This document shows, in pieces, positions 35,249 through 44,311 of a stretch of 64,000 bases of DNA. Position 1 is the stretch's first letter, and each line of letters opens with the position of its first letter. The stretch spans positions 248,001 through 312,000 of the forward strand of contig CAWEYW010000002.1 of the NCBI GenBank assembly GCA_963813415.1, written 5' to 3'. The position numbers were made by a program, and so were the translations under genes. Source of the stretch: CAIWHR01 sp963813415. GTDB taxonomy: Bacteria > Pseudomonadota > Gammaproteobacteria > Burkholderiales > Casimicrobiaceae. Under the pieces are notes generated by a model. It saw nothing but the letters and a program-made list of their open reading frames with translations. It did no database searches and had not been told where the DNA came from.

Positions 35249-36847
35249 CTAGGAACTGCAGGAGAGCATCGAGCAGCCGGCACGATTTCGTGCCCAGTCC
35301 GGGCGGCGCCCGGCGAACGCCTCACGGCCGGGCTGATCGTCGTAGGGATGGCGCATGACGTCCAGGAGCTCGCTGATGGCCCCAGGGTCGCCGTCCCGCG
35401 CGCGGTCGATCGCCTGCTGCGCGAGGTAGTTGCGCAGCACGTATCGCGGATTCACCGCGTTCATGCCCGCGCGGCGCACGGCGTCGTGGCGCCCGTCCTG
35501 TTGCAGCCGCGCCGCATAACGCGCGAGCCACGCGTCGAATTGCGGTTGTGCGGCACGCCGCTTGTCATCGTCGTAGAACGCGCCGGCCAGCGGCGCAAGT
35601 GTCGGGTTCTCGACGTCGATCGCGGCGAGGCCGCGAAAGAAGATCGTCATGTCCACTTCGGCCTGCTGCATCAGCGCATGCAACGCCTGCATGAGATCCA
35701 CGTCCGTATCCAGGCACTCGCATAGGCCCAGCTTGGCCGCGACATTGCGGCGCTCCTCGGCCATGACCACGTCCAGATAGCGCTGCAGGCCCGCCTCGAG
35801 GGGCTCGGTCGACGAGAACGCCGGCACGAGCGCCTCCGCGAGCTGGTGGAGATTCCAGTACGCGACCCGGGGCTGCTCGCCGAAGCGGTAGCGGCGTCCG
35901 TGCGCGTCGGTCGTGTTGGGCGTCCAGTCGCGATCGAAGTTGTCGATCCAGCCGTAGGGACCGTAGTCGATGGTCAGCCCCAGGATGGACATGTTGTCGG
36001 TGTTCATCACGCCGTGCACGAAGCCGACGCGCATCCAGTGGACGATCATCCGTGCGGTGCGTTCGCAGACCGCGGCGAACCACGCGGTGCGGACAGTCTC
36101 CGGGATCGTGCCCTCCGGGGGAGCACCGAGCTCGGGGAAATCGCGCCGGATCGTGAACGCAACGAGGGTATCGAGCAGCGCATGGTCGCCGCGGGAAGCG
36201 GGCAGCTCGAAGTTGCCGAAACGCAGGAACGACGGCGCGACGCGGCACACGATCGCGCCGGGCTCCGGCTCCGGGTTGCCATCGTAGAACATGTCGCGGA
36301 CCACGCTCTCGCCAGTCGCCACGAGACTCAGTGCACGCGTGGTGGGCACGCCCAGGTGATGCATCGCTTCGCTGCACAGGAACTCCCGCACGGAGGAGCG
36401 AAGCACCGCGCGCCCGTCGGCGCCGCGCGAATACGGCGTCAGCCCGGCGCCTTTGAGTTGCAGCTCCCAGCGCTCGCCGTGCGCGCCGACAACCTCGCCC
36501 AGGGTGATTGCCCGCCCGTCTCCCAGCTGGCCGGCCCACTGGCCGAACTGGTGGCCGCCGTAGTTCGCCGCAAACGGCTCCATGCCTTCGAGGAGCGCAT
36601 TGCCGCCGAAGACTTCGGCAAACGCGGGACTGGCGACGTCGTCCTCGGTGAGTCCCAGAAGCACGGCGACTTCGCGAGCATGCGCGAGGAGACGCGGGGC
36701 GCGGACCGGCGTGGGCTGCACCCGCGAATACAGCGCGCCATGCACCTGCCGGCGGCGGTTGTCCTCCTGAATGTCGGCGGGAAGCTCGCGCACGAACGCA
36801 TTGTCGAAGCGAAGACCTCCCATTGCACCTGTCATCAAGTCATTCAT
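35249..36847 (-). CDS. selO: Protein adenylyltransferase SelO (YdiU)
   Basis: SelO is a pseudokinase-fold enzyme that transfers AMP to Ser/Thr/Tyr of target proteins, linked to redox stress. It is about 532 aa. Motifs are FAANYGGHQFGQWAGQLGDGRAITLGE, LQLKGAGLTPYSRGADGRAVLRSSVREFL, GFVHGVMNTDNMSILGLTIDYGPYGW (active-site region) and VNPRYVLRNYLAQ. The C-terminus ends CSMLSCSS, where the selenocysteine of animal SelO is replaced by Cys. ATG 36847 is a best guess; starts at 36868 (GTG), 36835 and 36823 are also in frame. Confidence 0.93.
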   Translation of the reverse strand: MNDLMTGAMGGLRFDNAFVRELPADIQEDNRRRQVHGALYSRVQPTPVRAPRLLAHAREVAVLLGLTEDDVASPAFAEVFGGNALLEGMEPFAANYGGHQFGQWAGQLGDGRAITLGEVVGAHGERWELQLKGAGLTPYSRGADGRAVLRSSVREFLCSEAMHHLGVPTTRALSLVATGESVVRDMFYDGNPEPEPGAIVCRVAPSFLRFGNFELPASRGDHALLDTLVAFTIRRDFPELGAPPEGTIPETVRTAWFAAVCERTARMIVHWMRVGFVHGVMNTDNMSILGLTIDYGPYGWIDNFDRDWTPNTTDAHGRRYRFGEQPRVAYWNLHQLAEALVPAFSSTEPLEAGLQRYLDVVMAEERRNVAAKLGLCECLDTDVDLMQALHALMQQAEVDMTIFFRGLAAIDVENPTLAPLAGAFYDDDKRRAAQPQFDAWLARYAARLQQDGRHDAVRRAGMNAVNPRYVLRNYLAQQAIDRARDGDPGAISELLDVMRHPYDDQPGREAFAGRRPDWARNRAGCSMLSCSS

Positions 36848-36993
36848 CCTCTGCAAGACAGCGCGCACCCGGGGAGCGTTCCCGACCGCTCAGGCCGTGG
36901 TGGACCGCAACGCACAGCTAGAATACCGGCCTCGCGCGACCCCGGTCGGCTCCGCCCAGCATCGGCCCGGGAGCGCATCCCGGAAGGCATTCC

Positions 36994-38397
<1,404 letters not shown>

Positions 38398-38446
38398 CCG
38401 CAAACCCCACACGCCCGGCGCATGATGTCGTCGCTCGGGCAGTTGA

Positions 38447-38974
38447 ATGAGCGATTTGCGCGAACTCGTGCAGCGCTTCCCGCGGCCGGGCCGGCTGCAG
38501 CGAATCCTGCTGCGTGCGCAGCGCGGCGTCTCGCCGGTCGCCGTCGAACGCGCGCTGGCGGTCGCGGGCCGCGGCCTCGAGGGCGATCGTGCTGCAACGC
38601 GTGCACCGGCAAGGCCCGGCGGCGGCAAACGCCAGGTGACCCTGATGCAGGCGGAGCACCTCAACGTGGTCGGCGCGCTGCTCGAACGCGATGCGCTGGA
38701 CCCTGCCCTGCTGCGCCGCAATCTGGTCATCGCCGGCCTCAACGTGCTGGCGGCACGCCCGTTGTTCGACGACGTGATGCTGACGCTGCGCATCGGCCCC
38801 GACGTGGTGCTCGCGCTCACCGGACCGTGCGATCCATGCTCCCGGATGGAAGAGGCGCTCGGCCCCGGCGGTTACAACGCGATGCGCGGGCACGGCGGGA
38901 TGACGGCGCGGATCCTCGTCGGCGGCACATTGCGCGTTGGCGATGCCGTGGTGTGCGAGGTGCAACGACCCTGA
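38447..38974 (+). CDS. MOSC domain-containing protein
   Basis: This is a 175-aa MOSC-domain protein. It has GRGLEGDRAATR (the conserved G-D-R segment), KRQVTLMQAEHLNVV, LRRNLVIAGLNV and LTGPCDPCSRMEEALGPGGYNAMRGHGGM, which contains the cysteine thought to bind molybdenum-cofactor sulfur. It lacks the N-terminal beta-barrel domain of larger family members. Such proteins deliver sulfur to, or use, the molybdenum cofactor; the substrate is not known. It follows asnS by 49 bp and is convergent with rsmI. Confidence 0.88.
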   Translation: MSDLRELVQRFPRPGRLQRILLRAQRGVSPVAVERALAVAGRGLEGDRAATRAPARPGGGKRQVTLMQAEHLNVVGALLERDALDPALLRRNLVIAGLNVLAARPLFDDVMLTLRIGPDVVLALTGPCDPCSRMEEALGPGGYNAMRGHGGMTARILVGGTLRVGDAVVCEVQRP

Positions 38975-38995
38975 GTGGGCACTGCGCGCCTCGAG

Positions 38996-39020
38996 CCATC
39001 GCGGCGCGCGCCGGCGATGG
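38996..39020. terminator. GC-rich stem-loop between convergent MOSC gene and rsmI
   Basis: CCATCGC (38996-39002) pairs with GCGATGG (39014-39020) around an 11-nt GC loop. It sits midway between two converging genes, which suits a bidirectional transcription-ending role. There is no T-tract on either side, so a Rho-independent function is doubtful. Confidence 0.3.
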
Positions 39021-39061
39021 CGGTGCGGAGCCGTTGCGCAAGGAAAGCAGCGCCGCGCCAA

Positions 39062-39976
39062 TCACTCCCTGCCCTGCTTGCTCCGGCCCGCGATCAGCCG
39101 GGCATAGATCACGTCGCGCGGCACTCCCGTGGCTTCTGCCGCGACCCGCGCCACCTGCGCCGGCGGCAGGTGCGCGAGCAGCGCCTTCAGCCAGCGTTCG
39201 CCGCTGGCGTCGAGCGTGGTCGCCGCCGCGTGCGTTGGTGCGTCGATCACGAGCACGAACTCGCCGCGCACGCGATTGGCATCCCCCGCGATCCACGACG
39301 GCGCCTGGTGCAGCGGCATGGTGGCGATGGTCTCGAAGCGTTTGGTGATCTCGCGCGCGATGGTCAGCGCGCGCTCGCCATCCAGGGTGCCGGCGAGATC
39401 CTCGAGGGTGGCCACCACCCGGTGCGGTGCCTCGTACAGCACGATCGCGAAAGGCAGGCGCGCCACGCTGCCGAGGACTTCCTGGCGTGCCTTGCGCGTG
39501 GCCGGGAGGAACCCGAGGAACAGGAACCGCTCGGCCGTGAGACCCGCAGCGGAGATGGCGGCGATCGCGGCGTTCGGGCCAGGCACCGGGACCACCGGGA
39601 AGCCTGCGGCGCGCACGGCAGCGACGGCACGCGCGCCGGGATCGCTGATGCCGGGCGTGCCCGCGTCGGTGATCAGCGCGACGCTGCGGCCTTCGCGCAG
39701 GCGTGCCAGCAGCACCTCCGCCCGTGCGGCCTCGTTGTGGGCATGGAGCGACAACATGCGCGATTCGATGCCATGGTGGCGGAGCAGCACCGCGCTCACG
39801 CGGGTATCTTCGGCCGCGACGACATCGGCCGTGCGCAGGATGTCGAGCGCGCGCAACGTGATGTCGCGCAGGTTTCCGAGCGGGGTGGCGACCACATATA
39901 ATGAGCCGCCTTGCGCCCGGAAGACCGGTTCGCCTGCACCTGCTTCGGCAGCGTCTTCCTCCTGCCCGAGGTTCAC
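39062..39976 (-). CDS. rsmI: 16S rRNA (cytidine1402-2'-O)-methyltransferase RsmI
   Basis: RsmI methylates the 2'-hydroxyl of C1402 in the 30S decoding site. The 304-aa protein has the tetrapyrrole-methylase fold: LYVVATPLGNLRDITLRAL, AAEDTRVSAVLLRHHGI, VALITDAGTPGISDPGA (SAM loop), VPVPGPNAAIAAISAAGL and ALTIAREITKRFETI. GTG 39976 gives an extension of about 25 residues before the conserved core, common in this group. The start codons of rsmI and lpoA are only three bases apart and face away from each other, so each promoter must lie within the other gene. Confidence 0.93.
   Translation of the reverse strand: MNLGQEEDAAEAGAGEPVFRAQGGSLYVVATPLGNLRDITLRALDILRTADVVAAEDTRVSAVLLRHHGIESRMLSLHAHNEAARAEVLLARLREGRSVALITDAGTPGISDPGARAVAAVRAAGFPVVPVPGPNAAIAAISAAGLTAERFLFLGFLPATRKARQEVLGSVARLPFAIVLYEAPHRVVATLEDLAGTLDGERALTIAREITKRFETIATMPLHQAPSWIAGDANRVRGEFVLVIDAPTHAAATTLDASGERWLKALLAHLPPAQVARVAAEATGVPRDVIYARLIAGRSKQGRE
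39897..39902 (+). promoter_or_regulatory. -10 element (TATAAT) for lpoA inside rsmI
   Basis: A perfect TATAAT lies 77 bp before the lpoA ATG, within the 5' part of rsmI on the opposite strand. A poor -35 (TTTCCG) sits 18 bp further upstream. In this GC-rich context a consensus -10 is unlikely to be chance, and lpoA has no other room for a promoter. Confidence 0.5.
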
Positions 39977-39979
39977 CTC

Positions 39980-41347
39980 ATGAACCTGCACTTCCTGCGC
40001 ACCCAAGGCCTCTTCGCTTCGCTGCTTCCGTGCGCCCGCGTCTGCCGCGTGCTGGTGCTCGTGGGCACCGCCGCGAGCCTGAGCGCTTGCGCGCCTGCAT
40101 TGTCCACGCGCCCCGCCGGCCCGGCAAGCAGCGTCCCGCCGCCCCGCGAGCGGGTTGTCGCTTCGCCGCCTGCTCCCGCGCCAGAAGGGCTCACGCGTGC
40201 GCCGGCCACGCAGCCGCCGGCGGTCGTGACGTACGCGCTGCCACCGGCAGTTTCGCCGATACCGGCGCCAACGCCCTTCGCACCGATCCTGCCGGAGGGA
40301 ACCTCGCCCCCCGCGGCGACGCCGCCCGCCGTGACGACAGGGTCGCTCGAGCCGGCGCCGCAATTTGCACCCACGGTGCCGGCGGCGACGCCCCCGGGGC
40401 CCGTGACCATCGCGCTCGTGCTTCCGCTCGAGTCACCGACCTTTGGCCGCGCCGCGGAAGCGGTTGCTGCAGGGTTCAAGGCCGCCGCCGAGGCCGCCAA
40501 CGCGCAGGTCATCGTGATCCCGCATGGCGACAACGACGTGCTGAAGGCCTTCGACAAGGCAGAGCAGGCAGGCGCGGGGGTCATCGTGGGGCCGCTGCTG
40601 CGCGATGACGTGAAGGCGCTCGCGACCGCCGGCGGCGCACTGCCGTGGACAATTGCCCTCAACCAGGTCGATGAAGACGTGCGGTTGCCCGACCACGTCT
40701 ACACGCTGGCGCTGTCGATCGAAGGCGAGGCGCGCCAGATCGCGCGTGCCATGCGGACCGACGGCGTGCATGACGTGGCCATCGTGGCCGACGATTCGCC
40801 GCTGCAGCGCCGCTTCGCCGCGAGCTTCACCAGCGAATGGATCCTCCAGGGCGGCGGCCCCCCCTCCAGCTACCGCCTGCCGCGCACCCCGGATGGCATG
40901 GGCGAGTTGCGCAAGGAGCTCGCCCGCGCGCCGGTCGATGCCATCCTGCTCGCGGCGGGACCGGACGCGGCGGCGCTGGTGCGGCCGTATCTGCCGCAAA
41001 CGGCGGTGTACGCCAGCAGCCAGATCAACGATCGCCAACCGCCCGAGGTCCTGAACGACCTCGACGCAATCCGTTTCGTCGACCTGCCCTGGCTCGCCGA
41101 TCCCGACGCGCCGAATCTTGCCGGCATTCCGCGGCGCGACTGGCCCAACGCCGCGCTCGATCGCCTGTACGCACTTGGCTACGACTCGCTGCAGGTCGCG
41201 CTGGCGTTCGAGCATGGGCCGCCGGACAAGCTGGAGATGGAAGGCGCGACCGGGCACCTGACGCTGGAGCCCAACCGCCAGATCGCCCGCGAGGGCCGCC
41301 TGATGCGCTTCGAGAGCGGCCATGTGGTGGCCGATGATCGGCACTGA
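39980..41347 (+). CDS. lpoA: Penicillin-binding protein activator, LpoA/LppC-type lipoprotein
   Basis: This outer-membrane lipoprotein is related to LpoA, which activates PBP1A. It is 455 aa. The signal peptide ends in lipobox LSAC with the lipidated Cys at residue 37. A proline/alanine/threonine-rich linker spans residues 40-150, and then a type I periplasmic-binding-protein fold follows (TIALVLPLESPTFGRAAEAVAAGFKAAAE, GVIVGPLLRDDVKAL). It lacks the N-terminal TPR domain of enterobacterial LpoA, as usual in Betaproteobacteria. ATG 39980 follows GAGG. It heads the conserved yraMNOP-like series with yraN, diaA and dolP. Confidence 0.88.
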   Translation: MNLHFLRTQGLFASLLPCARVCRVLVLVGTAASLSACAPALSTRPAGPASSVPPPRERVVASPPAPAPEGLTRAPATQPPAVVTYALPPAVSPIPAPTPFAPILPEGTSPPAATPPAVTTGSLEPAPQFAPTVPAATPPGPVTIALVLPLESPTFGRAAEAVAAGFKAAAEAANAQVIVIPHGDNDVLKAFDKAEQAGAGVIVGPLLRDDVKALATAGGALPWTIALNQVDEDVRLPDHVYTLALSIEGEARQIARAMRTDGVHDVAIVADDSPLQRRFAASFTSEWILQGGGPPSSYRLPRTPDGMGELRKELARAPVDAILLAAGPDAAALVRPYLPQTAVYASSQINDRQPPEVLNDLDAIRFVDLPWLADPDAPNLAGIPRRDWPNAALDRLYALGYDSLQVALAFEHGPPDKLEMEGATGHLTLEPNRQIAREGRLMRFESGHVVADDRH

Positions 41348-41710
41348 ATGCGCGGTGCGCCCGGCACGGCATCGACGGGCGCCGCGGCCGAAGCGCTCGC
41401 CGCGCGCTATCTCGCGCAACAGGGCCTCGTCATCCTCGCGCACAACTGGCGGACCCGCCGCGGCGAGATCGACCTCATTGCCCGCGAAGGCCACACGATC
41501 GTGTTCGTGGAAGTCCGGCTGCGCCAGCACCGCGGGTTCGGCGGCGCGGCCGCGAGCATCACTGCGACCAAGCGCGCACGGCTGATCAGCGCCGCGGAGC
41601 AGTACCTCGCCACGCTCGGTACGCTCCCCGCCTGCCGCTTCGATGCCGTGCTCCTCGACGCCCTGCACGGCGATAACATCGAATGGCTGCGCGACGTGAT
41701 CTCGACCTGA
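41348..41710 (+). CDS. yraN: YraN family (UPF0102) endonuclease-like protein
   Basis: This small (120 aa) protein has a restriction-endonuclease-like fold. GAAAEALAARYLAQQGLVILAHNWRTRRGEIDLIAREGHTIVFVEVRLR carries the GEIDLI...FVEVR nuclease-like motif, with Arg in place of the common Lys after the Val. It starts immediately after the lpoA stop. The biological role of this very widespread family is unsettled. Its synteny with lpoA and diaA is conserved across Proteobacteria. Confidence 0.92.
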   Translation: MRGAPGTASTGAAAEALAARYLAQQGLVILAHNWRTRRGEIDLIAREGHTIVFVEVRLRQHRGFGGAAASITATKRARLISAAEQYLATLGTLPACRFDAVLLDALHGDNIEWLRDVIST

Positions 41711-41720
41711 ACAGCGCTGC

Positions 41721-41743
41721 TGTAGCATTCGCGTTGCTACAAT
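41721..41743 (+). promoter_or_regulatory. Inverted repeat overlapping a -10-like TACAAT upstream of diaA
   Basis: TGTAGC (41721-41726) and GCTACA (41736-41741) form a 6-bp inverted repeat with a 9-bp centre. It overlaps TACAAT (41738-41743), a likely -10 for diaA 19 bp before its ATG. It could be an operator or a small hairpin in the leader; function unknown. Confidence 0.35.
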
Positions 41744-41761
41744 GCACGCCGGAACCCCTGA

Positions 41762-42355
41762 ATGGATCTCACGCCCCGCATTCGCCAGCACTTTCATGAC
41801 AGCGCGCAACTGAAGCGCGACGCCGCGGAGGCCCTGGCCCCCGTCATTGCGCGCGCGGCGACGGTGATGACCGAGTGCCTGCTCGCCGACGGCAAGGTGC
41901 TCGCCTGCGGCAATGGCGGCTCGGCCTCCGATGCCCAGCATTTCGCCGCCGAGCTCGTCGGCCGTTTCGAGCGCGAGCGCCCGGAGCTGCCGGCGTTGTC
42001 CCTCGCTACCGACACGTCGCTCCTGACGGCGATCGCGAACGACTACGCGTTCGAGCATGTCTTCGCCAAGCAGGTGCGGGCGCTCGGCGCGCATGGCGAC
42101 GTCCTGCTGGCGATCTCGACGTCGGGCAACTCGGCCAACGTCGTCGCCGCGATCGACGCCGCGCACGAGCGCGACATGCGCGTGGTCGCGCTGACCGGGC
42201 GCGATGGCGGTCAGATCGGGCGGATGCTCGCGGCAGCGGACGTCAACATCTGCGTGCCGCATGAGCGGACCGCGCGTATCCAGGAAGTCCACCTACTCGC
42301 GATCCACTGCCTGTGCGACGCGATCGACAACACCTTGCTCGGAGAAGACACATGA
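41762..42355 (+). CDS. diaA: SIS-domain protein DiaA / phosphoheptose isomerase-like
   Basis: This is a 197-aa single SIS-domain protein. The phosphosugar-binding motifs are LACGNGGSASDAQHFAAELVGRFE and LAISTSGNSANVV, with ALTGRDGGQIGRML and HERTARIQEVHLLAIHCLCDAID. Members next to lpoA-yraN and dolP are usually DiaA, which helps DnaA load at the origin. The related GmhA makes heptose-7-phosphate, and the heptose adenylyltransferase two genes on keeps that alternative open. Its stop overlaps dolP (ATGA). Confidence 0.85.
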   Translation: MDLTPRIRQHFHDSAQLKRDAAEALAPVIARAATVMTECLLADGKVLACGNGGSASDAQHFAAELVGRFERERPELPALSLATDTSLLTAIANDYAFEHVFAKQVRALGAHGDVLLAISTSGNSANVVAAIDAAHERDMRVVALTGRDGGQIGRMLAAADVNICVPHERTARIQEVHLLAIHCLCDAIDNTLLGEDT

Positions 42356-42939
42356 ATTTTCGCGCCCTCGCGCTTCCGCTTGCCCTCGCGAGCACGCTCC
42401 TCATCGCGCCGCCGCTGCTTACCGGCTGCGTGCCACTGGTGGTCGGCGCCGCGGTCGGCGGCACCGCGCTCGTCGCGGCCGACCGCCGTTCGACGGGCGC
42501 ACAGGTCGACGACGAGACCATCGAGCTCAAGGTCGCCCATGGCGCCGAGGTCAATCACGGTACCAACGTCCATCTCAACGTCACCAGCTACAACGGCATC
42601 GTGCTCCTGACCGGCGAAGTGCCGAACCAGGCGGCACGCGACGAGATCGGCGACATCGCCCGGCGGACCGACCGCGTGCGCAGCGTGCAGAACGAGCTCG
42701 TTATCGCGCCCCCGAGCCCACTCACGGAACGCTCGAACGATTCCCTGATCACCTCCAAGGTCAAGGCGCGCTTCGTGGAGGCGAACGAATTCCACGCCAA
42801 TAACGTGAAAGTCGTCACCGAGCGCGGCGTGGTCTACCTGATGGGCATCGTGAGCCGGCAGGAGGCCGACGCCGCCGCACGCCTCGCATCGCAGACCTCC
42901 GGGGTCGTCCGCGTGGTGCGCGTGTTCGAGTACACGTAA
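42352..42939 (+). CDS. dolP: BON-domain outer-membrane lipoprotein DolP (YraP)
   Basis: This is a 195-aa lipoprotein: signal LALPLALASTLLIAPPLLTGC, lipidated Cys at residue 26. Two BON domains follow: DDETIELKVAHGAEVNHGTNVHLNVTSYNGIVLLTGEV and NDSLITSKVKARFVEANEFHANNVKVVTERGVVYLMGIV. BON domains bind phospholipid; DolP supports outer-membrane integrity and BAM function in enterobacteria. It overlaps diaA by four bases. Confidence 0.92.
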   Translation: MNFRALALPLALASTLLIAPPLLTGCVPLVVGAAVGGTALVAADRRSTGAQVDDETIELKVAHGAEVNHGTNVHLNVTSYNGIVLLTGEVPNQAARDEIGDIARRTDRVRSVQNELVIAPPSPLTERSNDSLITSKVKARFVEANEFHANNVKVVTERGVVYLMGIVSRQEADAAARLASQTSGVVRVVRVFEYT

Positions 42940-42959
42940 GGCCAGGCTGCACGGCGCGC

Positions 42960-43448
42960 GTGAATACCCGGCAGCGCTGCAGCTTCGAGCACAAGATCGC
43001 CTCGGCGGCCGACGCGCTCGCGCGCATCGCCGCGCTGCCGCGGCCGCTCGTCTTCACCAATGGCGTCTTCGACATCCTGCATCGCGGCCACGTGAGCTAT
43101 CTCGATGCCGCCCGTGGCCTGGGTGCGTCCCTGGTGGTAGGCGTCAACAGCGACGCCTCGGTGCGGCGGCTGGGCAAAGGCGACGACCGGCCGCTCAACA
43201 GCCTGGACGACCGGATGGCGGTGCTGGCAGCGCTCGCGGCCGTGGATCTGGTCGTGCCTTTCGACGACGATACGCCGCGTGCGCTCATCCTTGCCTGCAA
43301 GCCGGACGTGCTGGTGAAGGGCGGCGATTACGACGAGAAAACGACCGTGGGGGCCGCGGAAGTCGTCGCCGCGGGCGGACGCTTCGTCGCGCTCCCGTTC
43401 GTGGCGGGGCGCTCCACCACGGAACTCCTGCGCCGGATACGCAAGTAA
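42960..43448 (+). CDS. rfaE2: D-glycero-beta-D-manno-heptose 1-phosphate adenylyltransferase
   Basis: This is a stand-alone cytidylyltransferase-like domain (162 aa), equivalent to the C-terminal half of HldE, making ADP-heptose for lipopolysaccharide. Motifs: VFTNGVFDILHRGHVSYLDAARGLG (HxGH), VGVNSDASVRRLGKG, RPLNSLDDRMAVLAALAAVD, LVKGGDYDEKTTVGA and GRSTTELLRRI. It starts with GTG 20 bp after dolP. The kinase half (rfaE1) is not in the window. Confidence 0.92.
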   Translation: MNTRQRCSFEHKIASAADALARIAALPRPLVFTNGVFDILHRGHVSYLDAARGLGASLVVGVNSDASVRRLGKGDDRPLNSLDDRMAVLAALAAVDLVVPFDDDTPRALILACKPDVLVKGGDYDEKTTVGAAEVVAAGGRFVALPFVAGRSTTELLRRIRK

Positions 43449-43510
43449 GGGAAGCCGGGCGCAACGGCGCGCGGCGCAAGGGTCCGCGTCGGTCGTGCAT
43501 ACCGCGTCTG

Positions 43511-43516
43511 TATAAT
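43511..43516 (+). promoter_or_regulatory. -10 element (TATAAT) upstream of tusA
   Basis: A perfect TATAAT lies 56 bp before the tusA ATG in a 123-bp intergenic stretch. No clear -35 matches at 16-18 bp. It probably drives tusA and the thioredoxin gene that follows. Confidence 0.5.
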
Positions 43517-43571
43517 TTCCGGTTTCGCCACGCATTCGCGCCGTGGCCGCGCGATGCTCCAGGAGTTCGCA

Positions 43572-43802
43572 ATGCAACAGGCTGACCGCGAAGTCGACGC
43601 GCGGGGTCTCAACTGTCCCCTGCCGATCCTTCGCACCAAGAAGGCGCTCAACGACATGGCGTCGGGCCAGGTCCTTCGTATCCTGGCGACCGATCCCGCG
43701 TCGGTGCGGGACTTCCAGGCTTTCGCGCGCCAGACGGGTAATGAACTGGTCGAGCACGGCGAGCGCGACGGCGCCTTCTTCTTCGTCATGAAACGCAAGT
43801 GA
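43572..43802 (+). CDS. tusA: TusA/SirA family sulfurtransferase
   Basis: This is a 76-aa protein with the TusA core: REVDARGLNCPLPILRTKKALNDMASGQVLRI, where the Cys-Pro-x-Pro motif carries the persulfide sulfur, then ATDPASVRDFQAFARQTGNELVE. TusA-like proteins relay sulfur for tRNA thiolation, molybdopterin synthesis or sulfur oxidation. AGGAG at correct spacing supports ATG 43572 over ATG 43554. A thioredoxin gene follows 5 bp later. Confidence 0.93.
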   Translation: MQQADREVDARGLNCPLPILRTKKALNDMASGQVLRILATDPASVRDFQAFARQTGNELVEHGERDGAFFFVMKRK

Positions 43803-43807
43803 CCGCA

Positions 43808-44263
43808 ATGTCCACTGACACCGCAAGCAGCATCCCCCAACCGGAATCCACGCTACCCTCGACGCCGACCGGCGGCGAGGTCGTCGAGCTCGACGCCGAA
43901 AAATTCGGCAGTGTCATTCCGGATCATCCGTTCGCGATCCTCGATTTCTGGGCCCCGTGGTGCGCGCCGTGCCGCGCGTTCGCGCCGGTGTTCACGGAAG
44001 CCGCGAAGCGTCATCCCGACATCCTGTTCGCGAAGGTGAACACGGAAGACGAGCAGGCGCTCGCGGGACACTTCAACATCCGTTCGATACCGACGCTCAT
44101 GGTGTTCCGGGAGAACGTGATCATCTTCTCGCAGCCCGGCGCGCTGAGCGCGGGTGCGCTGGAGCAGGTGATCAAGGCCGCCCGCGAACTCGACATGACC
44201 GCCGTGCATCGCGAGATGGCCGAAAGTGCGGCCAACGGCGGCGAGGAGCAGGCCGGGCAGTGA
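43808..44263 (+). CDS. Thioredoxin family protein (WCAPC)
   Basis: This is a 151-aa cytoplasmic thioredoxin. The active site WAPWCAPCRAFAPVF is near residue 58, and the cis-proline segment is SIPTLMVFRENVIIFSQPGALS. An acidic, disordered N-terminal stretch of about 35 residues precedes the fold, and a short polar tail follows, resembling the thioredoxin-2 (TrxC)-like group but without its zinc cysteines. It may reduce the persulfide or disulfide state of the adjacent TusA; that link is inferred from the 5-bp spacing. Confidence 0.9.
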   Translation: MSTDTASSIPQPESTLPSTPTGGEVVELDAEKFGSVIPDHPFAILDFWAPWCAPCRAFAPVFTEAAKRHPDILFAKVNTEDEQALAGHFNIRSIPTLMVFRENVIIFSQPGALSAGALEQVIKAARELDMTAVHREMAESAANGGEEQAGQ

Positions 44264-44311
44264 TGCGATGGTCGTGCGCTCCGCGCTGAGCGCGCTACCC
44301 GGGAAGCGGCG

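Noticed and set aside
41762..42355. Calling the SIS-domain gene gmhA
   Set aside because: The lpoA-yraN-[SIS]-dolP order is that of diaA; the nearby heptose adenylyltransferase alone is not enough to prefer gmhA.
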